The position numbers and the translations under genes were made by a program. Shown here piece after piece: positions 1 through 5,466 of a DNA stretch of 6,765 nucleotides; the stretch's first letter is position 1, and the number at the start of each line of letters is the position of its first letter. Below the pieces are notes generated by a model. It saw nothing but the letters and a program-made list of their open reading frames with translations, did not search any database and had not been told where the DNA came from. Source of the stretch: Myxococcales bacterium (GTDB taxonomy: Bacteria; Myxococcota; Myxococcia; Myxococcales; Myxococcaceae); the NCBI GenBank assembly GCA_009885595.1, contig VFKJ01001029.1:1-6765 (forward strand), written 5' to 3'.

Positions 1-1075
1 GCGCGGTGAGGTAGCCGCAGGCGGTCGATTCCACGTAGCCCTCCACGCCGGTGATCTGCCCGGCGAAGAAGAGCCGGGGTTCGGTCTTGAGCGAAAGACT
101 CTTCGAGAGCAGCCGCGGGCTGTCCAGGAAGGTGTTGCGGTGGATCTGGCCCATCCGGATCCACTCGGCGTTCGCCAGGCCGGGAATGAGGCCGAAGATG
201 CGCTTCTGCTCGGGCCAGGTGAGCCGCGTCTGAAAGCCCACCAGGTTCCAGGCCGTGCCGGCGCGATCTTCCATGCGCAGCTGCACCACCGCGTGCGGCT
301 GGCGGCCGGTGCGGGGATCGACGAGGCCCACCGGCTTCATCGGCCCGTACGCCAGGGTGTCTTCTCCGCGCTCGGCCATCACCTCGACGGGCAGACAGCC
401 CTCGAAGTACTTCGGTTCTTCGAACGCGTGGGGGATCACCTTCGCGCCCGCCACCAGCTCGGCCACGAAGCGGGTGTACTCGTCTTTCGAGAGCGGCAGG
501 TTCAGGTAGTCGTCGCTGCCGCCCTTGCCGTAGCGCGACTGCCGGAACGCGATGGACTGATCGATCGAGTCGGTCGCGACGATCGGCGCGATGGCGTCGT
601 AGAAATAGAGCTTCGCGCCCAGGTGCGGGGCGAGCGCGTCGGTGAGCGCTTCCGAGGTGAGCGGGCCGGTCGCGAACACCACCGTGCCCTCGGGAATGGC
701 CGTCACCTCTCCTGGCACCACGGACAGCGAAGGCATCGCCTGCAGCGAGCGCTGCACGTCGGCCGAGAACAGCTCGCGGTCGACGGCCAGGGCATCACCT
801 GCCGGCACCCGCTGGCGATCGGCGGCGCCCAGAATGAGCGAGCCCACCCGGCGCAGCTCGGCGTGGAGCAGGCCAATCGCGCTCTGGGGGTTGTCCGATC
901 GAAGCGAGTTGCTGCAGACCAGCTCCGCGAAGCCGGGGCTCTGGTGCGCGGGCGAGCGCTTCTGGGGCTTCTGCTCGCGCAGCACCACCAGGTGACCCAG
1001 GCGCGCCAGCTGATAGGCGCACTCGGAGCCCGCGAGGCCCGCGCCGATGACGGTGATGGGTTCAGAAGGCGCCAT
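1..1075 (-). CDS. trmFO: tRNA (uracil-5-)-methyltransferase TrmFO, folate/FAD-dependent; 3' end cut by window edge
   Basis: TrmFO methylates U54 in the T-loop of tRNA to m5U using methylenetetrahydrofolate as carbon donor and FAD as reductant, in the cytoplasm. The first 358 codons are present and in frame; the family is about 440 residues, so the C-terminus lies beyond base 1. Visible motifs are the N-terminal FAD-binding Rossmann glycines (VIGAGLAGSE, 9-18), ELVCSNSLRS (51-60), VPAGDALAVDRE (90-101), YFEGCLPVEVMAERG (223-237) and, near the edge, AGQITGVEGYVESTACG. Cys54 and Cys227 align with the two catalytic cysteines known from Bacillus TrmFO (C53 and C226). The ATG at 1075 has a GAGGG Shine-Dalgarno at 1086-1090, 10 nt away, and starts 53 bp after the aglS stop. 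It may be cotranscribed with the motor genes, since I see no separate promoter. The family call is very secure. Confidence 0.97.
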   Translation of the reverse strand, partial: MAPSEPITVIGAGLAGSECAYQLARLGHLVVLREQKPQKRSPAHQSPGFAELVCSNSLRSDNPQSAIGLLHAELRRVGSLILGAADRQRVPAGDALAVDRELFSADVQRSLQAMPSLSVVPGEVTAIPEGTVVFATGPLTSEALTDALAPHLGAKLYFYDAIAPIVATDSIDQSIAFRQSRYGKGGSDDYLNLPLSKDEYTRFVAELVAGAKVIPHAFEEPKYFEGCLPVEVMAERGEDTLAYGPMKPVGLVDPRTGRQPHAVVQLRMEDRAGTAWNLVGFQTRLTWPEQKRIFGLIPGLANAEWIRMGQIHRNTFLDSPRLLSKSLSLKTEPRLFFAGQITGVEGYVESTACGYLTA

Positions 1076-1085
1076 GCGTTTGAAA

Positions 1086-1113
1086 CCCTCGCCGCACTGC
1101 CGCGCACGCGAGG
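1086..1113 (-). promoter_or_regulatory. trmFO ribosome-binding site with possible weak occluding stem
   Basis: On the minus strand GAGGG (1090-1086) sits 10 nt before the trmFO ATG and is the likely Shine-Dalgarno. GCGAGG (1092-1087), which includes most of it, can pair with CCTCGC (1113-1108) across a 15-nt loop. This stem of only 6 bp could arise by chance in GC-rich DNA. The ribosome-binding site is credible; a regulatory role for the stem is speculative. Confidence 0.4.
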
Positions 1114-1128
1114 CTCAGCCGCGCGACT

Positions 1129-1722
1129 TCAGTCCGGGTTCTTCTGGAGAATGATGAAGCGGAAGTTCTCGAGCTCGTTCTGGCCGGCCGTATACAGCAC
1201 CGACGAGAGCAAGTCGTAGGACACCCGCTTGTCGCCGATGATCGAGACCTCCCGGTTGAAGGGAGAGCTGGGGTTGCGCTCGGCGATGTACTTGAGCTTC
1301 TCGACTTCCTTCTTCAGCGCGGCGTCGAGCGGGAGGATCAGCTTGCCCTGCAGGTCGCCGCCCCTCACGGCCGCGTTGGTGAGATCGACCCTCTTCTTGT
1401 CCCCCACCATGATCGACTTGGGCGTCACGGTGATGGCGATGGTGTCCTTCGGGGTCGCGCGCGCGGTCGACATCGGCGGGCGCACGTCTTCAGAGGCCGT
1501 CACCGTGATCGACGAGGCGCTGAACGACTTGATGAGGAAGACCAGGATGATGGTCATCAGGTCCATCATCGCGGTGATGTTCAGTTCCTTGATCTCACCT
1601 TCGGCCTCGCGGTCGCGGCGCTTCTTGCGCGCCATCGCCTTGCGAAACCGCATGCGCTGCCGATCGTCGTCGGTGATCCCCAGCCCGTTGGCTTCAGGCT
1701 GTGCGGCAGTCGGGGGCGCCAT
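1129..1722 (-). CDS. aglS: AglS-like TolR/ExbD-family stator subunit
   Basis: TolR/ExbD-family membrane protein of 197 residues, the second of two in this operon. It has a long charged cytoplasmic N-terminus with a basic patch near 21-38, one transmembrane helix at about 50-70 and a periplasmic domain. The helix holds the proton-binding aspartate, Asp54, in LNITAMMDLM. The periplasmic domain ends with the ExbD pattern of a strand, 'GDKRVSYDLLSSVL', and a final strand. Such subunits pair with a TolQ/ExbB pentamer and turn proton flow into mechanical work. The start ATG at 1722 abuts the TAG stop of aglQ (1723-1725) with no spacer, so translation is probably coupled; GGCGAG, 7 nt upstream, may assist. 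The TolR/ExbD family is certain from sequence. The name AglS is inferred from order and neighbours; an unnamed ExbD/TolR is the alternative. Confidence 0.85.
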   Translation of the reverse strand: MAPPTAAQPEANGLGITDDDRQRMRFRKAMARKKRRDREAEGEIKELNITAMMDLMTIILVFLIKSFSASSITVTASEDVRPPMSTARATPKDTIAITVTPKSIMVGDKKRVDLTNAAVRGGDLQGKLILPLDAALKKEVEKLKYIAERNPSSPFNREVSIIGDKRVSYDLLSSVLYTAGQNELENFRFIILQKNPD

Positions 1723-2253
1723 CTAGAAGCTCGCCAGGGTGACGTCGGGGAAGAGCAGCTTGCGATCGGCCGTCTCGCGCGTGGCGTCCATGGTGGAGAC
1801 CAGCGCGTCGTAATCAGTGTCGGCTTCGGCGGCGATGATGACCTTGCTCTCCGTGGGGAAGGTCGTCTTGATCTCCATCATCTTCGCGGTGAGCGCGTCG
1901 TAGTCGTAGGTGCCGTCGGCCTTGCGCGGAATGGTGGGCGCGCCTTCACCGGGCGCGGCAGAAGGCTCGCCCTGGCCCAGCACGCCGCCGGTGGCCGCGA
2001 TGTAGAAGCCGCCCTTGGCCACCGCCACGGTCAGGTTGAGCGCCGGCTTGTCGTTGTCTCCGCCACCACCCGCGCCCGCCCCGTAGTTGGGGGCGTTGAC
2101 GTTCAGCATGCCGAAGGTGGCGAGGCCCGCCATCGACAGCAGCATGAAGATGATCAGGTTCATGAGAATGTCGAGGTACGGGATGATGTTCAGCTCGCCC
2201 CCTTCCTCATCTTCCCTGGGCTTGATCTTCCGTCTGGAGAAATAGAAGGCCAT
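1723..2253 (-). CDS. aglQ: AglQ-like TolR/ExbD-family stator subunit
   Basis: TolR/ExbD-family protein, 176 residues from the ATG at 2253. It has a short basic N-terminus (FSRRKIKPRED), a transmembrane helix at about 26-46 with the proton-carrying aspartate in LNIIPYLDILMN, a Gly-rich periplasmic linker (GAGAGGGGDND) and an ExbD core containing KVIIAAEADTDYDALVSTM. From this ATG the aspartate is residue 28. As I recall it, Asp28 of M. xanthus AglQ is the residue whose mutation to Asn abolishes gliding, which supports both the name and the start. A GTG at 2268 would add five residues (MSEQA); its upstream AGGT is only 3 nt away, whereas the GAGGTGA before the ATG is rather far, so the start is not settled by spacing. 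A perfect hairpin covers this ribosome-binding region. The gene lies between aglR and aglS in one operon. Confidence 0.87.
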   Translation of the reverse strand: MAFYFSRRKIKPREDEEGGELNIIPYLDILMNLIIFMLLSMAGLATFGMLNVNAPNYGAGAGGGGDNDKPALNLTVAVAKGGFYIAATGGVLGQGEPSAAPGEGAPTIPRKADGTYDYDALTAKMMEIKTTFPTESKVIIAAEADTDYDALVSTMDATRETADRKLLFPDVTLASF

Positions 2254-2266
2254 GGCTTGCTCGCTC

Positions 2267-2290
2267 ACCTCACCTGACAGCAGGTGAGGT
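2267..2290 (-). promoter_or_regulatory. Perfect 10-bp inverted repeat covering the aglQ ribosome-binding site
   Basis: On the plus strand acctcacctg (2267-2276) is followed by acag and then caggtgaggt (2281-2290), a perfect 10-bp inverted repeat with a 4-nt loop. In the minus-strand transcript the 3' arm carries CAGGTGAGGT, which is the purine-rich Shine-Dalgarno sequence for aglQ, and the 5' arm ACCTCACCTG resembles an anti-Shine-Dalgarno. The alternative GTG start at 2268 would begin inside the arm. There is no U-tract after the stem, so it is not a standard intrinsic terminator. It may lower AglQ translation relative to AglR, or make it depend on ribosomes arriving from aglR. The repeat is seen directly; its function is inferred. 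Confidence 0.6.
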
Positions 2291-2301
2291 TTGGCGGTTC
2301 C

Positions 2302-3036
2302 TCATGAGGCCTTCTCGAAGTCCATCGCGCTCGTCTCACCGGCAGCGCGGCGGCCCAGCAGGTTCTCCAGCTTCATCGCCTGGAGCTCGACCGTCTCGAT
2401 CATCTTCTTCGCGTACGCGGTGAGGAAGAGGTGGGCGATGATGCACAACACGGCGATCGTGAGGCCCGTGAAGGTGTTGTACATGGCTTCCGAGATGCCC
2501 TTGCTGAGCATCGCCTGCTTCTGATCGGCGGGCACGTTGCCCAGCGAGCGGAAGGTCCCGATCAGACCGAACACGGTGCCGACGAGGCCGACGAGGGTGG
2601 CGATGTTCGCCAGCGACCACAGCCACGGAATGCGCGCGCCGATGTGCGGGATGTTCTCGAGGATCGACTCTTCGAGCGCCTTGGCGACCTCGATCTCACC
2701 GCGGTTGGCCCGGGTGAGGCCCGCGCGCACCACCTTCGCCAGGGGCGAGTTCGGCGCGGCGCCGCACAGCTTCACCGCGCGGTCGGGGTTGCCCGCCATC
2801 ACCAGCTTGGTGATCTGCTCCATGAAGGGGCCGGCGTTGAGGTTGTAACGGAAGAAGAGCGTGATGATGCGCTCGATCACGATCGCGACCGCGGCCGCAA
2901 ACCAGAAGATGTTGATGTACAGAAAGAGACCGCCGTCGTGGAAGAAACCCACGATGAGGTCTTTGAGGCTTTCCTTGGCGGGTTCCGCGGCGAGCACCAC
3001 GTCAAGAGAGTGCTGCAGCAGGACTTGGGCGGACAT
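2302..3036 (-). CDS. aglR: AglR-like MotA/TolQ/ExbB-family proton channel subunit
   Basis: TolQ/ExbB/MotA-family inner-membrane protein, 244 residues, close to the usual TolQ/ExbB length. Three transmembrane segments are visible: about 37-61 (YINIFWFAAAVAIVIERI), 138-162 (WSLANIATLVGLVGTVFGLIG) and 188-209 (TFTGLTIAVLCIIAHLFLTA). A large cytoplasmic loop lies between the first two. The conserved channel threonines correspond to Thr154 in GLVGTVFG and Thr188 or Thr190 in YNTFTGLTIA. Five such subunits are expected to surround an ExbD/TolR-type dimer to form a proton-driven stator. It is the first gene of the motor operon, preceded by a credible promoter; aglQ begins 48 bp after its TGA stop. 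The ATG at 3036 has a weak, distant AAGGA 13 nt upstream. The family is certain. AglR rather than TolQ/ExbB is inferred from the two following ExbD genes and the likely myxobacterial origin. Confidence 0.9.
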   Translation of the reverse strand: MSAQVLLQHSLDVVLAAEPAKESLKDLIVGFFHDGGLFLYINIFWFAAAVAIVIERIITLFFRYNLNAGPFMEQITKLVMAGNPDRAVKLCGAAPNSPLAKVVRAGLTRANRGEIEVAKALEESILENIPHIGARIPWLWSLANIATLVGLVGTVFGLIGTFRSLGNVPADQKQAMLSKGISEAMYNTFTGLTIAVLCIIAHLFLTAYAKKMIETVELQAMKLENLLGRRAAGETSAMDFEKAS

Positions 3037-3081
3037 GTTGTTTCGGCTTTCCTTTCAGCCAAGCAGTCGAAGAACGCGCAG

Positions 3082-3110
3082 TTTCTAGTTGGCGCACCCC
3101 AGTTGGTCAA
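3082..3110 (-). promoter_or_regulatory. Sigma70-like promoter for the aglRQS operon
   Basis: In the 86-bp gap between dprA and aglR the minus strand reads TTGACC (3110-3105), a 17-bp spacer, then TAGAAA (3087-3082). These match the -35 consensus at 5 of 6 and the -10 consensus at 4 of 6 with ideal spacing. The start point would be near 3075, giving a leader of about 40 nt before the aglR ATG. Two direct CCAACT copies (3106-3101 and 3092-3087), 14 bp apart, overlap the two elements and could be an operator half-site pair or chance. The motor genes therefore probably have their own promoter despite the same-strand genes upstream. Confidence 0.55.
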
Positions 3111-3122
3111 CATTGGAGATCC

Positions 3123-4229
3123 TCAGCGTTTTTCGTAGCGGCGGCCTCCCTTGTGGAGCACCGCGCCAAAGACCTCCAATTCCACGAGCGCACCTGACAG
3201 TTCGCCCGAGGTGAGGGTTGGCAGCGCACACTGGAGCGCCTCGAAGTCAGCCGCCCCCCGCCTCAGCTGATCGAGCAGGAGGCGCGCCGCCACGCTGAGC
3301 TGCGAGAGGTCGAGTTCCACGGGTTCAGAGGGAGACATCGACCCGGTCAGCCCCGCCGCGTCCAGCAGATCGGTGACGTCGAGGTGCAGCCGCGCCTTTC
3401 CCGCGCGCAGCAGCTCGTTGGACCCCTTGGCGGTGTCGTCCCACGGCTCGCCCGGCGTCACCAGCAACGGGCGGCCCTGCTTCAACGCCGCTTTGGCGGT
3501 GTGGAGCGCGCCTGACTCTTCGGGAGCCCGCACCACCAGCACCGCGTCGCTGGCGCCCGAGATGAGCCGGTTGCGAAGGGTGAAGCTGTTGAGGTTGGCG
3601 CGGAAGCCGGGCGGATACTCGGACAGGAGCGTGCCCCCTCCGTTGAGGATCGCCTGGCAGATCTCGCGTTGGCGCTCGTCGATCTGGTCGAGCGCGCAGC
3701 CCAGGAACGCCCACGTCTCGCCGCCCACGCGCAGCGCCCCGCGGTGGGCCGCTTGATCGATGCCGCGGGCCGCCCCGGACACGATGCACAGCCCGTAGCG
3801 TGCTGCTTCCGCGGCGTTGTCTTCCACGCGGAGCTGCAGGCCCGTCGCCGTGTTGCGGGTGCCCACGATCGCCAGCCGGCGGCGCGGGGGCGCGTCGGCG
3901 GCGGGCCCAAAGACGAAGAGCATCGGCGGCGCGTCACTGAGGGTCTCCAGGCGCGAGGGGAAGGCGTCGTCGCCCGCGAACAGGATTCGCGCCTGGTGCT
4001 CCTTGCAGGCCCGCTCCACCGCGTCGGCCGCAGCGGCCAGGCACGGCAGCGCCATCAGCCGCTCGTAGGCCTCGCCCTGCCACTCGATGAACGGAGCCCA
4101 GGCGGCGGGGGGCTTCTCGAGCAGCTCACCCAGCGGTCCCTGCCGCTTGCGGATCTGGGCGAGCGTGACCGGACCGACGCCCTGAATCGACCACAGCCCC
4201 GCCGTCGCCCGCCGTTCAGCAGTGTCCAT
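3123..4229 (-). CDS. dprA: DNA-processing protein DprA (Smf family)
   Basis: DprA binds incoming single-stranded DNA in natural transformation and loads RecA; it is also widespread in bacteria not known to be competent. The product is 368 residues, a normal length. Domains in order are an N-terminal helix-hairpin-helix region (SIQGVGPVTLAQI, about 14-26), the Rossmann-like DprA fold (about 80-285) and a C-terminal winged-helix domain (about 308-368). Diagnostic motifs are IVGTRN (121-126), SGAARGIDQAAHRGAL (151-166), GGGTLLSEYPPG (197-208), LRNRLISGASDAVLVV (218-233), SGALHTA (239-245) and KGSNELL (268-274). The ATG at 4229 is the only ordinary in-frame start, since a TAA lies four codons upstream. 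It has no recognisable Shine-Dalgarno; instead a perfect inverted repeat and a nine-codon ORF run into it. It starts 41 bp after the LysM gene. Confidence 0.97.
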   Translation of the reverse strand: MDTAERRATAGLWSIQGVGPVTLAQIRKRQGPLGELLEKPPAAWAPFIEWQGEAYERLMALPCLAAAADAVERACKEHQARILFAGDDAFPSRLETLSDAPPMLFVFGPAADAPPRRRLAIVGTRNTATGLQLRVEDNAAEAARYGLCIVSGAARGIDQAAHRGALRVGGETWAFLGCALDQIDERQREICQAILNGGGTLLSEYPPGFRANLNSFTLRNRLISGASDAVLVVRAPEESGALHTAKAALKQGRPLLVTPGEPWDDTAKGSNELLRAGKARLHLDVTDLLDAAGLTGSMSPSEPVELDLSQLSVAARLLLDQLRRGAADFEALQCALPTLTSGELSGALVELEVFGAVLHKGGRRYEKR

Positions 4230-4255
4230 CAGACCGCTTTACCGCAGCGGTCTGA
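4229..4255 (-). promoter_or_regulatory. Perfect 10-bp inverted repeat reaching the dprA start codon
   Basis: The plus strand carries tcagaccgct (4229-4238), a 7-nt loop ttaccgc, then agcggtctga (4246-4255), a perfect inverted repeat. In the minus-strand RNA the 3' arm ends on the A of the dprA AUG, so the whole usual ribosome-binding region is in the stem. No U-tract follows, which argues against intrinsic termination after the LysM gene. A stem here should hold dprA translation low unless upstream ribosomes open it. The structure is seen directly; the regulatory effect is inferred. Confidence 0.6.
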
Positions 4256-4258
4256 CAT
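4229..4258 (-). CDS. Possible nine-codon leader ORF overlapping the dprA start
   Basis: An ATG at 4258 opens a nine-residue reading frame (MSDRCGKAV). Its TGA stop (4231-4229) overlaps the dprA ATG by one base as TGATG, a classic stop-start coupling arrangement. The frame runs through the inverted repeat at 4229-4255, so a ribosome translating it would melt the stem and finish at the dprA start. It lacks a good Shine-Dalgarno, and an ORF this short may be chance. Because dprA has no visible binding site of its own, coupling is a reasonable idea. Confidence 0.25.
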   Translation of the reverse strand: MSDRCGKAV

Positions 4259-4270
4259 CTGGTTTCTGCG

Positions 4271-5455
4271 CTAGCGCGCGGCGCGCTTGCCGTTGCCCGA
4301 GGCGCGGATCTCGGCGTGATCGCCGAGCACGAACTCGCGAATGGAGCTGGAGACCAGGCACAGGCTCGCCTTCGCCTTCACCTCGAAGGCGATGCACTGG
4401 CCGATGTCCTCCCGGGGGAAGGCCTCGTCGATCACGGTGGGCTGCATCAGCGCGACCTGCGGCAACGGGTCGTGCTGGCGCCAGATGGTGAAGACGTTGC
4501 CGATCTTGACCCCGTCGTCGCTGCCCTTGTCCATGATGGCCAGCGAGTTCTCGCCCAGCATCGCCGGGTAACGGCGCACGTCGGCGACCACGAAGACGTC
4601 CTTCACGTCGCGCTCGTTGGGCCGGGGCGCGACGGCGCGCATGACCGGCTCGTTGAGGGGGCCGAGCAGATCGCCGCGGCGCACTTCGTCGTACTGCTTG
4701 ATGAGCTGCACGGTGGCGTGGTTGTCCTTCTCGACCCGAACCACGCGCGCCTCGGCGAGGATCTCGGTCATGTAGCCGATCGAGTCGTGCGTCACCGGGT
4801 GAATGATCTCGCCCCCGCGGCGGAAGACCAGGTAGCTCTCGCCCAGGCGCGGCGCCTTCTTGCCGAACCGCACGTAGATGCGATCGGGGTACGACAGCAT
4901 GGTCGCCTCGGAGAAGGAACCGTACAGCTGGCCCGATTCCTCGACCTCGCGGTTGGTGACGAAGCCGGGCGAGGCCACGCTGATGGCGTTCTTCGGGCGG
5001 AAGCCGATCTGGCCGACGACGTTCACCTTGTCGTCGTACATCTCGCCCTGCTCCACCTCGGCCGCGGGCTGCCCCACCTCGACCTGGGTGGGCACCTCTT
5101 CGCCCGAGCCGTAGAAGCGCACCTCGTTGCCCGGGTAGATCCAGTGCGGGTTGGCGATCTCCGGGTTGTACGACCACACCTTGGGCCAGTACCAGGGGCT
5201 GCCCAGGAACTTCTGCGAGAGGTCCCAGAGGGTGTCGCCCTTCTCGACGGTGTGCTGCGTGCCCGGCGCCGAAGCCTTGCCGGTGCTCGAGGGCTTCTTG
5301 CCGTCGGGCTTCTCCGGCGCGATGGTCGAGCTGCCCTCGGGGGCCGAGGTGTCGTCCTCTCCCTGCTCGTTCTGCTCGTCGTCACTCTGCGCGAGCGCGC
5401 GCAGCGGCGAGATGGTGAGCAGCACGAGTGATGCGGTCAGCAGCAAGTGGCGCAT
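4271..5455 (-). CDS. Secreted LysM peptidoglycan-binding protein with uncharacterised C-terminal region
   Basis: Product of 394 residues. It starts with a Sec signal peptide (hydrophobic core LLLTASLVLLTI, likely cut after ALA at 22) and a low-complexity acidic/Ser-Pro linker (about 23-66). One LysM domain follows at about 68-115 (HTVEKGDTLWDLSQKFLG, then WPKVWSYNPEI and PHWIYPGNEV), the fold that binds N-acetylglucosamine in peptidoglycan. The remaining 280 or so residues are a mixed alpha/beta region I cannot name; GKKAPRLGESYLVFRR and SDDGVKIGNVFTIWR look like repeats of one beta-rich motif. Two cysteines (354 and 366) could form a disulfide. The ATG at 5455 is chosen because AAGAGG lies 5 nt upstream and the signal peptide begins there; a TTG at 5479 has no such support. 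It follows the CpoB-like gene by 10 bp, so the two are cotranscribed and likely share a periplasmic role. Confidence 0.88.
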   Translation of the reverse strand: MRHLLLTASLVLLTISPLRALAQSDDEQNEQGEDDTSAPEGSSTIAPEKPDGKKPSSTGKASAPGTQHTVEKGDTLWDLSQKFLGSPWYWPKVWSYNPEIANPHWIYPGNEVRFYGSGEEVPTQVEVGQPAAEVEQGEMYDDKVNVVGQIGFRPKNAISVASPGFVTNREVEESGQLYGSFSEATMLSYPDRIYVRFGKKAPRLGESYLVFRRGGEIIHPVTHDSIGYMTEILAEARVVRVEKDNHATVQLIKQYDEVRRGDLLGPLNEPVMRAVAPRPNERDVKDVFVVADVRRYPAMLGENSLAIMDKGSDDGVKIGNVFTIWRQHDPLPQVALMQPTVIDEAFPREDIGQCIAFEVKAKASLCLVSSSIREFVLGDHAEIRASGNGKRAAR

Positions 5456-5460
5456 GAGAA

Positions 5461-5466
5461 CCTCTT
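5461..5466 (-). promoter_or_regulatory. Ribosome-binding site fixing the LysM gene start
   Basis: AAGAGG on the minus strand (5466-5461) is followed by TTCTC and ATG at 5455. This is the best Shine-Dalgarno in the window and overlaps the last base of the TAA stop of the preceding gene (5468-5466). It decides against the in-frame TTG at 5479. Confidence 0.75.

Noticed and set aside
140..1219. Plus-strand open frame (359 codons) opposite trmFO
   Set aside because: The minus strand encodes unmistakable TrmFO through this stretch; the antisense product is Arg/His/Ala-rich without any recognisable motif.
3045..3060. GGCT/AGCC inverted repeat around the AAGGA before aglR as a third regulatory hairpin
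   Set aside because: A 4-bp stem is too weak to separate from chance.
4316..5431. Long plus-strand open frame (371 codons) opposite the LysM gene
   Set aside because: It is antisense to a gene with signal peptide, LysM domain and ribosome-binding site. Its His/Val/Leu/Arg/Gly-rich composition is typical of a GC-rich shadow frame.
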